This document shows, piece by piece, positions 46,175 through 54,709 of a DNA stretch of 64,000 bases. The notes under the pieces were generated by a model. The model had not been told where the DNA came from. It made no database searches and saw nothing but the letters and a program-made list of their open reading frames with translations. The number at the start of each line of letters is the position of its first letter. Position 1 is the stretch's first letter. Source of the stretch: Clostridiaceae bacterium 14S0207 (GTDB lineage Bacteria > Bacillota > Clostridia > Clostridiales > Clostridiaceae); NCBI GenBank assembly GCA_003288255.1, contig CP026600.1, positions 1,612,001-1,676,000 on the forward strand, in the 5' to 3' direction. The position numbers and the translations under genes were made by a program.

Positions 46175-47815
46175 TTCTACAGAGACTATAAAATAGTATA
46201 AAGGTTGTTTTCCTTCATAACATTGAATATCTAAATCCTCATATTTTTCTTCTAATTTTTCTACAAGTTCTTTAACCTTTGTTTCTTCACAGTCTTCACC
46301 ATAATATATTGTAATAAGTTCACTGTCCTCATTAACCATTTTATCTAATACATTTTCACATACTTCATAAATGTTATTACCAACCTGTGATATTTTTTCT
46401 TGTACTAATCCTAATATATCATCTTTTTTTATTTGCATTCCATCTGCCTCTGTATCTTTGATAGCGTAAGTTACAGAACCAGTTGATACATTGCCAATTA
46501 CTTCTTCCATATTTTGCAGATTTTCTTCTATAGTATCTTCTTCATTGAATACTGTTAAAGCTGTTATACCCTCAGGTATAGTTTTAGTTGGTAATACATA
46601 CACTTTTTTATCTGTTAAATCTACAGCTTGTTTTGCTGCCATAATTATGTTTTTATTATTAGGGCATACTATAATATGTTCTGCATTTAAACTTTCTATT
46701 TTTTCTAGAATATCTTGAGTACTTGGATTCATAGTTTGACCACCCTCAATTATTCTATCTACACCTAATTCTTCTAAAATAGAAACTATACCTTCACCAC
46801 GAGCTACAGATATAAATGCATATTTCTTTTGTTCTTCTTCCTTTGGTTGTTCTTCTATGTTTTTATCTACTTCTTTTTCGTCATATATTAAATGTCTATG
46901 TTGTTCTCTCATATTATCAATTTTAACTTTTGATAATTCACCTAATTTTAATGCCTTAGATAAAATTAGACCTGGATCGTTTGTATGAATATGAACTTTA
47001 ACGATATCTTCAAGTCCAACAACGACCATAGAATCTCCATATTTTTCTAAGTCCTTTTTAAATGCTTCTACATCTACATTATTGCATAAAACAAAAAACT
47101 CTGTACAATACCCAAATTTAATATCTTTTACATCAATATTGCTTTGAGCTTTATTCTCTACAACTTTAGTTTCTTTAAAATCTTTATTTACTTCTACATC
47201 TACTCCAAATTTTAAAGCTTCGTACATACCTTTTATTATTAATAAAAGTCCATAACCTCCCGCATCTACAACCTTAGCTTCTTTTAATTGAGGTAACATT
47301 TCTGGTGTTTTATTTAACATTTCTTCTGTATTCTGAATAATTTCTTCAAAAAGTTCGCATAGTTCTGTTTTATTACTATTTACAGCTGCCTCTCCTGCAG
47401 TTCTCACTATAGTTAATATAGTTCCTTCAGTCGGTCTCATAACAGCTTTATATGCAAATTTGGCACCTTCTTCAAGTGCTCTTGCTAAATCATCTTTAGA
47501 AATTTCATCTTTTTCTTCCAATCCTTTTGCAAAACCCCTTAGAATTTGAGATAAAATTACTCCAGAGTTTCCTCTAGCACCCATTAAAGCACCTCTTGCT
47601 AAAACCCTTGCAATATTACCAATAGATTCATCTTTTAATCCTTTAATATCTTCTACTGCAGAACTAAAAGTCATCCACATATTTGTTCCTGTATCACCAT
47701 CTGGTACTGGGAAAACATTAAGTGCATTTACATGTTCTTTATTTTCCCCTAGTTTATTTGATGCATTTATTATCATATTATAAAAATTATGCCCATCAAT
47801 TTTTTGATATTTCAA
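46172..47815 (-). CDS. fakA: DAK2-domain fatty acid kinase subunit FakA (YloV)
   Basis: A 547-residue protein with a DAK2/DhaL ATP-binding domain at the start (VFPVPDGDTGTNMWMTF, DGDTGTN at 39-45), a middle domain and a C-terminal DegV-like FakA domain. In staphylococci FakA with FakB proteins phosphorylates exogenous fatty acids for PlsX/PlsY (established; homology here). The start is TTG, with AAGGAGG upstream. It is paired with an Asp23-like gene, as in Bacillus yloU-yloV, and its product would meet PlsX, encoded in the same window. Confidence 0.93.
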   Translation of the reverse strand: MKYQKIDGHNFYNMIINASNKLGENKEHVNALNVFPVPDGDTGTNMWMTFSSAVEDIKGLKDESIGNIARVLARGALMGARGNSGVILSQILRGFAKGLEEKDEISKDDLARALEEGAKFAYKAVMRPTEGTILTIVRTAGEAAVNSNKTELCELFEEIIQNTEEMLNKTPEMLPQLKEAKVVDAGGYGLLLIIKGMYEALKFGVDVEVNKDFKETKVVENKAQSNIDVKDIKFGYCTEFFVLCNNVDVEAFKKDLEKYGDSMVVVGLEDIVKVHIHTNDPGLILSKALKLGELSKVKIDNMREQHRHLIYDEKEVDKNIEEQPKEEEQKKYAFISVARGEGIVSILEELGVDRIIEGGQTMNPSTQDILEKIESLNAEHIIVCPNNKNIIMAAKQAVDLTDKKVYVLPTKTIPEGITALTVFNEEDTIEENLQNMEEVIGNVSTGSVTYAIKDTEADGMQIKKDDILGLVQEKISQVGNNIYEVCENVLDKMVNEDSELITIYYGEDCEETKVKELVEKLEEKYEDLDIQCYEGKQPLYYFIVSVE

Positions 47816-47828
47816 TTGTTATACCTCC

Positions 47829-48179
47829 TTAAACTCTTACACCCTGAACATTAACTGTGATACAAGCAACCTTTAATCCAGTTAGATTTTCTATGGTATA
47901 TTTAACTTTTTGAATAATGCTATTTGCTATAACAGAAATTTTAATACCGTACTCTACAATAATGAACAATTCTACATTTAATTGATCATCTTTAGTATGG
48001 ATTTTTACACCTTTATTTAAATTTTCTTTTCTTAACAATTCCCAAAATCCATCTTTTGCATTCTTGGAAGCCATACCAACAACTCCATAACACTCCATTG
48101 TTGATAAACCTACTATATTTCCTAAAACTTCATCAGTATAGTGAACTATACCTAATTCAGTAGTTATCTTTCCGTTCAT
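47829..48179 (-). CDS. yloU: Asp23/Gls24-family envelope protein YloU
   Basis: A 116-residue Asp23/Gls24 domain protein. GVVGMASKNAKDGFWELL and VKIHTKDDQLNVELFIIVEYG match the family, which is linked to envelope stress and membrane association. It starts the yloU-fakA operon. AAGGAGG precedes ATG, and a good sigma-A promoter is just upstream. Confidence 0.93.
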   Translation of the reverse strand: MNGKITTELGIVHYTDEVLGNIVGLSTMECYGVVGMASKNAKDGFWELLRKENLNKGVKIHTKDDQLNVELFIIVEYGIKISVIANSIIQKVKYTIENLTGLKVACITVNVQGVRV

Positions 48180-48212
48180 ACTTATTCCTCCTTCATTTAT
48201 ACCATATAAATT

Positions 48213-48241
48213 ATTTTATATTATATACCAAATTTATTCAA
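48213..48241 (-). promoter_or_regulatory. Sigma-A promoter of yloU-fakA
   Basis: -35 TTGAAT (48236-48241), 17 bases, -10 TAAAAT (48213-48218). The leader to the yloU ATG is about 30 bases. It is divergent from the rpmB promoter. Confidence 0.75.
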
Positions 48242-48287
48242 GGTAATAAATTTTATTATAAGATTATTTAATAATTTTATAATATAC

Positions 48288-48317
48288 TTGCACATTATAT
48301 ACATTTTGTGATAAAAT
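48288..48317 (+). promoter_or_regulatory. Sigma-A promoter of rpmB
   Basis: -35 TTGCAC (48288-48293), 18-base spacer, -10 TAAAAT (48312-48317) with extended TG. The leader to the rpmB ATG is about 50 bases. Confidence 0.75.
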
Positions 48318-48373
48318 AAATCATGTTTGAACTCATAGATTTCCTATATAGTTTAAAGAGGAGGTGCTTTTAC

Positions 48374-48562
48374 ATGTCAAGAGTATGTGAAATATGCAAT
48401 AAAGGCGTTGTTTATGGTAGACAAAGCAGCCATGCTGAAAATAAAAGTAGTAGAACTTGGGCTCCAAACCTAAAAAAGGTTAAAGCTATAGTTAACGGAA
48501 CACCAAAAACAATAAAAGTTTGTACTAGTTGTTTACGTTCTGGTAAAGTTGAGCGTGCATAA
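48374..48562 (+). CDS. rpmB: 50S ribosomal protein L28, zinc-binding form
   Basis: A 62-residue L28. MSRVCEICNKGVVYGRQSSH carries C5 and C8, and VCTSC carries C50 and C53, so this is the zinc-containing form. The start is ATG at 48374 with GAGGAGGTG upstream; the longer frame from 48323 is not a family match. It is on the plus strand, divergent from yloU and convergent with spoVM, the Bacillus arrangement. Confidence 0.97.
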   Translation: MSRVCEICNKGVVYGRQSSHAENKSSRTWAPNLKKVKAIVNGTPKTIKVCTSCLRSGKVERA

Positions 48563-48586
48563 TAATTATAACATATAATATAAAAT

Positions 48587-48613
48587 AAAAATGCAGTTAA
48601 TAACTGCATTTTT
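48587..48613. terminator. Bidirectional terminator between rpmB and spoVM
   Basis: AAAATGCAGTTA and TAACTGCATTTT form a perfect stem with A runs before and T runs after in both directions. It terminates rpmB and also spoVM, whose stop codon it touches. Confidence 0.9.
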
Positions 48614-48683
48614 ATTTTTTTTGCATAAATAACTTAATTAAATTAGATAAAAACTTAGGTAATTTGATAGTAACTATCTTCAT
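48612..48683 (-). CDS. spoVM: Stage V sporulation protein M, 23-residue amphipathic peptide
   Basis: A 23-residue open frame that reads MKIVTIKLPKFLSNLIKLF and ends MQKK. It matches SpoVM: the MKxxTIKLPKFL opening with proline 9 and an amphipathic helix is diagnostic. SpoVM senses the convex forespore membrane and anchors SpoIVA for coat assembly (established in Bacillus). The ATG at 48683 has AAAGGAG upstream at good spacing. The place beside rpmB is the conserved one. It is easily missed because of its size. Confidence 0.95.
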   Translation of the reverse strand: MKIVTIKLPKFLSNLIKLFMQKK

Positions 48684-48843
48684 ATTTTATCTCCTTTATA
48701 ATAAATACAATATTATAACAATATTATTTATATGTATTTTAATATTGTATATTCCATATTTTAATAAATATTAAAATTATATTTAAATTAAAACTTTGCT
48801 ACTAATATTATATGTTATATAAAATTTTAAGTTACAAAAATAA
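48684..48843 (-). promoter_or_regulatory. spoVM upstream region
   Basis: About 160 bases of A/T-rich sequence between spoVM and the insertion sequence. An 11-bp perfect inverted repeat (48705-48715 and 48740-48750) encloses a sequence loosely like a sigma-E promoter, GAATATA (48748-48754), 13 bases, CATATAAAT (48726-48734). The spacer is short for sigma-E, so this is only a candidate. No other gene is seen. Confidence 0.35.
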
Positions 48844-48846
48844 GGG

Positions 48847-48893
48847 GCTGTCGCATTAGCATAAAAATTTATACTAACGCGGCAGCGTTTTTT
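48847..48893 (+). terminator. Terminator-like hairpin at the left end of the insertion sequence
   Basis: GCTGTCGCATTAG and CTAACGCGGCAGC pair with G-U wobbles in plus-strand RNA, loop about 14 bases, followed by GTTTTTTGTGTTTT. The 5' arm is the terminal repeat itself. It would stop transcripts entering the element from the left. Confidence 0.75.
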
Positions 48894-48964
48894 GTGTTTT
48901 ATAGAAAATTTAATGATAGTTCACCGCCTATAAGCTTAATAATTTAAAAATGTCGCACTTTAAT

Positions 48965-48985
48965 AAGCCTTTGGTATTAAGGCTT
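48965..48985 (-). terminator. Terminator behind the transposase gene
   Basis: AAGCCTT with AAGGCTT and a seven-base loop lies just past the transposase stop, followed on the minus strand by TATTAAAG and on the plus strand by TTTT. The U tract is better on the plus strand, so in both directions it may protect the element. Confidence 0.55.
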
Positions 48986-49016
48986 TTTTGACTTGTAGAA
49001 TTTTAATATTTTAAAA

Positions 49017-50645
49017 TTAGGCACTTTTTTTAAGTGAAAAAAGGTGTGTTCCAGTTCTATCTGCCTGAATTTTATTATGTAGCTTATTTATGTTATGTGC
49101 CATTGCTAATAGCATACTTTCAGCCAAAACATTTCTTTTACCTTTACTTAGATATCTACGAAATCTCATATCTTGTTTAATTTCTGCAAAAGAACCTTCA
49201 GCTTGAATGCTCCGATTCATTCTTAACTGGCATCCTTCTTCACTTACAATTCTTTCAAGATTCTCTTTGCGAAGCATGTTAAATAGCTTTGATATTTCAA
49301 TATTTTTAACTCTTTCTTCTAAGGGTGTTTTGCTATTATTACCTTTTATGCATTTACTCTTGTAAACGCAATTACTACAGTTTTCACAAGTATAAATTGT
49401 TTTTTCACTTATATAGCCTGTCTTGCTTTTTCTTTTTATTGTCTTATTTACTATTAGTTTTTTATTATTTTTACAAGTATAATAATCACCTAATACGGTA
49501 TAATCCATGTTGCTTATTCTACTTATATCATTTTTATATTTCCTTGTTTTTGAAATTTCATAATTTGCTGGTTTAATATATGATAACTGTTCATTATCTT
49601 TAATATAAACATAATTTTCTTCACTTTCATAACCCGCATCCGCAACAATTTTAGAATACTTAAAGTGCAAAAAATTCTCCATACTTTTTATAAATGGAAT
49701 TAATGTTGTTGTATCCGTAGGCTGATCGCCAACAGTAAGCCATACGATATATTCGGAATCTACTCCATGCTGAACATTGTAACCTGGTTTTAACTGACCA
49801 TTTCTCATAGCATCTTCTTTCATTCTCATAAAAGTTGCATCTTTATCTGTCTTAGAATAACTATTACGTTTACCGCAGGTATAGATTTTCTGCGTATATT
49901 CTCTTAACTTACCAAGATACTCTTCGAGTTTTTCAATAGAACGTTGAATAGGAGTTTTTCTTTTGCCACATCCATGTACAAATTGGATATTTTCTTTTTG
50001 TTTTAAAGAGTAAAGTTGTTTGCGTAGCTTCTTTACATGCTTTATTTTTACTTTGTTTTCATATATAAGTTTTATTCCATAAAGTTCTTCACATTCAGCT
50101 ACTAAATCACCTAATTTAGAAAGCAATTTCTGTAAGTTCTTTGAAACTGCTTTTTTCCAAACAAAAGTATATTTATTAGCACATGCCTCTATCTTTGTGC
50201 CATCAATAAATATAGAATCTCCTAATATTTCTCCAATCTCATAAAAAAAATTAGTCATTTCAGCCATAATTATTTCCGAACAGGGCGCAAGGTGAAGACT
50301 ACGAAATCTTGCAAATGTAGAATGATCTGGTACCGGCGACCCTTCTAGGAGATACATAAAATTAACATCCCTTTTGCAAGAGTTTTCCATTTCCCTAGAA
50401 GAATACCTACGGTTCATATAAGAATAAAATACAATCTTCAGCATCTGACGAGGCGTAGCCTGATTTTCCCTTAATCGGGAATAAGTCGAATATAAATCTG
50501 TTAAATCCATCTCCTCTACAAATTGACTTAGCAAACGCACCGAATCATTATTTGGAATCATGTATTCAATATTTAGTGGAAGTTTTAATTGATAATTTCC
50601 ACGATTTGAAGTATAATTTTTATGTAAATTAATATGTTTTGGCAT
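49017..50645 (-). CDS. IS1182-family transposase
   Basis: A 542-residue, apparently intact transposase. The N-terminal DUF772-like part contains VPDHSTFARFRS (about 105-116). DDE residues are D148 (FIDGTKIEA), D336 (VADAGYESEENY) and E483 (QAEGSFAEIK). A four-cysteine cluster (C420, C423, C426, C432) precedes the last catalytic residue, as usual in this family. No strong Shine-Dalgarno precedes the ATG at 50645. A 15-bp inverted repeat lies just upstream. Its codon use does not look clearly foreign to this AT-rich genome. Confidence 0.95.
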   Translation of the reverse strand: MPKHINLHKNYTSNRGNYQLKLPLNIEYMIPNNDSVRLLSQFVEEMDLTDLYSTYSRLRENQATPRQMLKIVFYSYMNRRYSSREMENSCKRDVNFMYLLEGSPVPDHSTFARFRSLHLAPCSEIIMAEMTNFFYEIGEILGDSIFIDGTKIEACANKYTFVWKKAVSKNLQKLLSKLGDLVAECEELYGIKLIYENKVKIKHVKKLRKQLYSLKQKENIQFVHGCGKRKTPIQRSIEKLEEYLGKLREYTQKIYTCGKRNSYSKTDKDATFMRMKEDAMRNGQLKPGYNVQHGVDSEYIVWLTVGDQPTDTTTLIPFIKSMENFLHFKYSKIVADAGYESEENYVYIKDNEQLSYIKPANYEISKTRKYKNDISRISNMDYTVLGDYYTCKNNKKLIVNKTIKRKSKTGYISEKTIYTCENCSNCVYKSKCIKGNNSKTPLEERVKNIEISKLFNMLRKENLERIVSEEGCQLRMNRSIQAEGSFAEIKQDMRFRRYLSKGKRNVLAESMLLAMAHNINKLHNKIQADRTGTHLFSLKKSA

Positions 50646-50659
50646 ATATTAATTTTACT

Positions 50660-50693
50660 ATAAATCTTTCACTCTTTCGAGTGGGAGATTTAT
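50660..50693. repeat. 15-bp inverted repeat upstream of the transposase start
   Basis: ATAAATCTTTCACTC (50660-50674) and GAGTGGGAGATTTAT (50679-50693) with a TTTC loop. In plus-strand RNA the stem is complete, with two G-U pairs; on the minus strand two A-C mismatches occur. It lies 15 bases before the transposase start. Such structures in insertion sequences often block expression from outside transcripts. Confidence 0.75.
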
Positions 50694-50707
50694 TTTTTAC
50701 GCAAAAA

Positions 50708-50736
50708 GCTGTCGCACTATTTTTTAGTGCGACAGC
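50708..50736. terminator. Hairpin at the right end of the insertion sequence
   Basis: A perfect 12-bp stem, GCTGTCGCACTA with TAGTGCGACAGC, loop five T. The 3' arm is the terminal repeat. It is followed on the plus strand by CCCTTTTATTT. On the minus strand it stands directly behind thiN, followed by TTTTTGCG, and can act as the thiN terminator. Confidence 0.75.
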
Positions 50737-50745
50737 CCCTTTTAT

Positions 50746-51384
50746 TTAATCTTTAGGATAAATCAACAATAGATTCCCACTATTAAAAGTTATTTTTATA
50801 TCTTTATCATTTAAAAACTCATTTGAAACCGTTAACGGTGAACCTGGTTCTAAATTATAATTTTCAAGTTCATATTTAGCCCCTCTTATGGATAAATTAC
50901 TTACTGTTTCTTTAAAAGCTTGTACAGAAAATAATTTTCCTTTTTCTCCTTTTATAGATAAGCTTTTTTCACATACCTTAACTTCATTGTTATCATCAAC
51001 TAATTTTATTTTATATCCCTTCTTATGATAATCAATAAGGAGTCCTAAATTTGCTAAAACATGGTCTAATCTAGTTCCTGTACATCCAAGTAAAATAATT
51101 TCATCTATATTTTTTTTAGTAATTTCTTTTATAGCAAGTTCTGTATCTGTAAAGTCTTTTTCAGGATTAAATTTTATAAACTTACATCCTTGATTTGAAT
51201 AATATTCCTTAACAGATTCTTTAATAGAATCTAAATCTCCCACTATAATACTTGGACATAGTCCATACTTATATGTAACATTAGCTCCACTATCACTTGC
51301 GATTAAAACATACTTTCCTTTTAAATTATCCTTTAATAATTCCAAAGAAGGTTCAGTACCTCCTGAAATAATTATACCCTTCAT
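50746..51384 (-). CDS. thiN: Thiamine diphosphokinase
   Basis: A 212-residue thiamine pyrophosphokinase that makes the cofactor ThDP from thiamine. IASDSGANVTYKYGLCPSII and VGDLDSI near the N-terminus, and FNPEKDFTDTELAI and LLGCTGTRLDHVLAN in the middle are the active-site blocks. The gene starts directly behind rpe (TAA then ATG). Its stop is six bases from the insertion sequence, so the coding frame is complete but its natural 3' end has been replaced. Confidence 0.95.
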   Translation of the reverse strand: MKGIIISGGTEPSLELLKDNLKGKYVLIASDSGANVTYKYGLCPSIIVGDLDSIKESVKEYYSNQGCKFIKFNPEKDFTDTELAIKEITKKNIDEIILLGCTGTRLDHVLANLGLLIDYHKKGYKIKLVDDNNEVKVCEKSLSIKGEKGKLFSVQAFKETVSNLSIRGAKYELENYNLEPGSPLTVSNEFLNDKDIKITFNSGNLLLIYPKD

Positions 51385-52035
51385 TTATAATAGAGCCTCT
51401 CTTAATACCTTTATGTTTTTTTCTATTTCCCCATTTTTAAATACTGCTGAACCTGCAACTACTATATCTGCACCACTTTCACATATTTCTTTTATATTAT
51501 GGCAGGTAACTCCTCCATCAACTTCTATTAAAAGCTCTTTATTTAATTTTTCACTAAGTTCTCTAAGTTCTTTAATTTTGTTTGTACAATATGATATATA
51601 TTTTTGTCCACCAAACCCTGGATTTACAGACATAATAAGTACCATATCTAAACTTGGAATTAAATCTTTTATTAAAGATACAGGTGTTCCAGGATTTAAT
51701 GCAATGGCAGCTTTTATATTTTTAGATTTTATATAATTTATTGTTCTATCAATATGTCTATCTGCTTCATAATGAACTGTTATAATATCAGCTCCTACAT
51801 TAATAAATTCGTCTATAAATTTTGAAGGTTCTTCAATCATAAGATGAACATCAAATAAAAGATTTGAATAAGATCTTATACTTTTTACCACTGGAATACC
51901 AAATGTTATATTAGGAACAAACTTTCCATCCATTACATCAATATGGACTAAATCAGCTCCATATTTTTCAATCTTTTTAACATCTTCTCCTAATTTTGCA
52001 AAGTCGGCCGATAATATAGATGGTGCTATTTTCAT
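51385..52035 (-). CDS. rpe: Ribulose-phosphate 3-epimerase
   Basis: A 216-residue TIM-barrel epimerase linking ribulose 5-phosphate and xylulose 5-phosphate. APSILSADFAKLGED, VHIDVMDGKFVPNITFG and MSVNPGFGGQKYI are the family signatures with catalytic aspartates. It lies between rsgA and thiN, the Bacillus order. Confidence 0.97.
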   Translation of the reverse strand: MKIAPSILSADFAKLGEDVKKIEKYGADLVHIDVMDGKFVPNITFGIPVVKSIRSYSNLLFDVHLMIEEPSKFIDEFINVGADIITVHYEADRHIDRTINYIKSKNIKAAIALNPGTPVSLIKDLIPSLDMVLIMSVNPGFGGQKYISYCTNKIKELRELSEKLNKELLIEVDGGVTCHNIKEICESGADIVVAGSAVFKNGEIEKNIKVLREALL

Positions 52036-52037
52036 AA

Positions 52038-52904
52038 CTAATACCTCCTTAAATTTTGTAACTCCTGTAAAAGTCTTATATAAAATTCATATCTATATTT
52101 ATGAATTTTTCCCTGATCAACTTTTTCTTTAATAACACATCCTGGTTCTTTAAAGTGCATACAGTTTGAAAACTTGCACTCCCCCATAAATTCATTGAAC
52201 TCTGGAAAACATTCTTTTAATTCTTCTTTTTCTATAAAATCAGTGCTTATAGAGGAAAATCCAGGGGTATCTACCAAGAATCCCCCTTCAAAATCTATAA
52301 GTTCTGCATGTCTTGTAGTATGTTTTCCTCTTTTTAATTTTTCACTAATTTCCCCTGTTTCCATATGTTCTTTTCCTATAATACCATTCAAAATAGTAGA
52401 TTTACCTACTCCTGAAGGGCCACAGAATACAGATATATTGTTTTTTAATTTCTCTTTTATCTTTTCGATTCCAACTCCATTTTTAGCATTTAGATATAAA
52501 ATATCATAACCTGTAGATTCTAACATATTAAATATTTCACTATATTCTTCCTTATCTACTAAATCCATTTTATTTAAACACAAATTTATCTTTAAACTAT
52601 TATATTCGCATAAAACCAAAAATCTATTTAAAAGATCTAAATTTATATCTGGATTTTTTAAAGTAAATACTACAAATGCTTGTGTTATATTAGAGACAAA
52701 AGGCCTTATAAGTTCACTGGTTCTATCATAAATTTTTTCTATAACAGCACTATCATTTTTTTCTAATTTAATTTCAACCCTATCCCCAACCATAGGAGTA
52801 TACTTATTAAATCTAAATTTTCCTCTTGCTTTGCAACTATAATATTTATCTTCAACTTTTACTGTATATAATCCACCTACACCTTTTACTATAATTCCTT
52901 CCAT
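52038..52904 (-). CDS. rsgA: Small ribosomal subunit GTPase RsgA
   Basis: A 288-residue circularly permuted GTPase for 30S maturation. An OB domain (1-65) is followed by G4 NKMD (111-114), then G1 GPSGVGKST (162-170) and G3 DTPGFSS, and a zinc site with [14 protein letters not shown]. Its activity rises on the 30S subunit (family knowledge). It stands between prkC and rpe, as in Bacillus. Confidence 0.97.
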   Translation of the reverse strand: MEGIIVKGVGGLYTVKVEDKYYSCKARGKFRFNKYTPMVGDRVEIKLEKNDSAVIEKIYDRTSELIRPFVSNITQAFVVFTLKNPDINLDLLNRFLVLCEYNSLKINLCLNKMDLVDKEEYSEIFNMLESTGYDILYLNAKNGVGIEKIKEKLKNNISVFCGPSGVGKSTILNGIIGKEHMETGEISEKLKRGKHTTRHAELIDFEGGFLVDTPGFSSISTDFIEKEELKECFPEFNEFMGECKFSNCMHFKEPGCVIKEKVDQGKIHKYRYEFYIRLLQELQNLRRY

Positions 52905-52924
52905 CTCTCCTCCTACATTTATGC

Positions 52925-54709
52925 TTATTTTTTATTTTTAAATTCTAAACTTAAATCAAACTTATAATATGTTACATTTACATAAGTACCTTGTTTAACT
53001 TCACTATTTTTTTCAAAACTCTGATTTATAATTTTTCCATCTAATTCTTTTTTAGGAGTTGGTACTGTGGTAGCATTTCCTAATTTTAAATTAGCTCCTT
53101 GTAAAAGTGTTTGAGCTTCTTGTATTGTTTTATTAGTTAAATCTGGGACTCTTGTAGATTTACTTTCCGGTCCATTACTAACAACAAAATCTACTGAAGA
53201 ATTTTCCATAACCTTTGTATCAGGTTCAGGATTCTGACTAATTACTTGACCTTTAGGAACTATGTCATTATATTGTTCAGTTACATTACCTACTTGTAAC
53301 TTCTCACCTTTAATCATTTCTTTAACTTCTTCAAAATTTATACCAACAAAATTCTTTAATACAATTTCTTTTCCTTTTCCCTTACTAATAATAACTTTAA
53401 CATCAGAATCTTTCTTAACCTTTTCTCCTTCTGATGGATTACTTTTAATTATAGTATCTTTAGGTTTTTCATTTTCTTCTTCGCCTTCAATAACAAAGTT
53501 AAGACCTAATGCCTCTATTTTATTTTTTGCCTCATCCTTATTAAGACCTATAATAGTTGGCACTACCACATCTTTCTTTCCCTTTAAGCCTATCATTTTA
53601 ATGGAGAAAGTTGAAATTATACCTACAATTAAAACCACTAGGGCTATAATGCTCCACTTTATGATTTTAATTTTCTTTCTTTCATCTTTATCTTGATCTT
53701 TATCATCTTCTACATCATCATCTAAGTACTCTATATCTTCATCTTCATCATAATCTTCATTTTTTACTTTATCCAAATTATTCACTGGAGTATGTATATT
53801 TGTTTTTCCTAGTTGTTCTTCCGTAATAGGATCCATTATTCTTGTAAAATCACCTGTATCATCCATACTACTTACATTGATATCTGTATTTTGATTAAAC
53901 TGTATCATTTGCATATCTGATATCATTTCTTTTATGGTTTGATACCTTTTATTTGGATCCTTTTCCATAGCTTTTAAAATTAATTTATTCATGCTTTCTG
54001 GAATATAAGGATTTAGTTGTATTGGTGGAACTACAGATTCCTGTATATGTTTTAAAGCAACTGACACAGGACTATCAGCATCATACGGAACCTTTCCTAC
54101 TATCATCTCATATAAAACTATACCTAATGAGTATATATCAGTTCTAAAATCTACTACAGATCCTTTTGCCTGTTCTGGTGAGAAATAATGTGCAGACCCT
54201 ATAATTTTAGTAGTATTTGTTATTGTGGCAGAATTCATTGCTTTTGCTATACCAAAATCTGTTACTTTTACTATTCCATCCTCTGTAACTAAAATATTTT
54301 GTGGCTTAATATCTCTATGGATAATGTGATTTTTATGTGCACATTCTAAAGCCCTAGCTATTTGCATTCCTTTATCCAAAGTTTCGTTAAAAGATAACCT
54401 TGTTCTATCTCTAATAACTTGCTTTAACGTCTTTCCTGTAACAAGTTCCATTACTATATAATTAATACCATCTTGGGAACCTACATCATATATGCTAACT
54501 ATATTATTACAAGATAATGCTGCAGCTGCAGTTGCTTCTAATTTAAACTTTTCTACAAATTCATTATCCGTAGAGAATTCTTTTTTTAGTACCTTAATTG
54601 CAACATATCTATTAAGAACTCTACATTTAGCTTTAAATACTTCTGACATCCCTCCTTCACCTATTTTTTCTATAATTTCATATCTATTACCTAAGACACT
54701 ACCTATCAT
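52925..54709 (-). CDS. prkC: Serine/threonine protein kinase with PASTA repeats, PrkC
   Basis: A 594-residue membrane kinase. The cytosolic kinase domain has VAIKVLK (K39), HRDIKPQN (131-138) and DFG (151-153). A very acidic linker (about 315-340) leads to one membrane helix (about 350-370). Three PASTA repeats follow outside, starting [16 protein letters not shown] and [13 protein letters not shown] parts bind peptidoglycan fragments; in Bacillus PrkC triggers spore germination (established). The start chosen is ATG at 54709, nine bases from AGGAG; it overlaps stp by 11 bases. It pairs with the phosphatase Stp. Confidence 0.95.
   Translation of the reverse strand: MIGSVLGNRYEIIEKIGEGGMSEVFKAKCRVLNRYVAIKVLKKEFSTDNEFVEKFKLEATAAAALSCNNIVSIYDVGSQDGINYIVMELVTGKTLKQVIRDRTRLSFNETLDKGMQIARALECAHKNHIIHRDIKPQNILVTEDGIVKVTDFGIAKAMNSATITNTTKIIGSAHYFSPEQAKGSVVDFRTDIYSLGIVLYEMIVGKVPYDADSPVSVALKHIQESVVPPIQLNPYIPESMNKLILKAMEKDPNKRYQTIKEMISDMQMIQFNQNTDINVSSMDDTGDFTRIMDPITEEQLGKTNIHTPVNNLDKVKNEDYDEDEDIEYLDDDVEDDKDQDKDERKKIKIIKWSIIALVVLIVGIISTFSIKMIGLKGKKDVVVPTIIGLNKDEAKNKIEALGLNFVIEGEEENEKPKDTIIKSNPSEGEKVKKDSDVKVIISKGKGKEIVLKNFVGINFEEVKEMIKGEKLQVGNVTEQYNDIVPKGQVISQNPEPDTKVMENSSVDFVVSNGPESKSTRVPDLTNKTIQEAQTLLQGANLKLGNATTVPTPKKELDGKIINQSFEKNSEVKQGTYVNVTYYKFDLSLEFKNKK

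Larger units (their letters stand above)
48844..50739. mobile_element. Intact IS1182-type insertion sequence, 1896 bp
   Basis: The ends carry inverted repeats: left GGGGCTGTCGCATTA from 48844, right the complement of GGGGCTGTCGCACTA ending at 50739. Between them is one full-length transposase gene on the minus strand. The element lies between spoVM and thiN and begins six bases past the thiN stop (50746). I see no convincing target duplication. Its flanks, AAAAATAA on the left and TTTTATTT on the right, are complementary rather than direct repeats, suggesting a palindromic A/T target or longer imperfect ends. Confidence 0.92.

Noticed and set aside
49325-49576. Plus-strand frame opposite the transposase
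   Set aside because: Composition is dominated by Tyr, Phe and Leu, as expected for the complement of a lysine-rich gene; no start signal. An antisense RNA is possible but not shown.
48836-50747. Target site duplication of the insertion sequence
   Set aside because: The flanks (AAAAATAA on the left, TTTTATTT on the right) are complementary, not direct repeats. I cannot define a duplication without an empty-site sequence.
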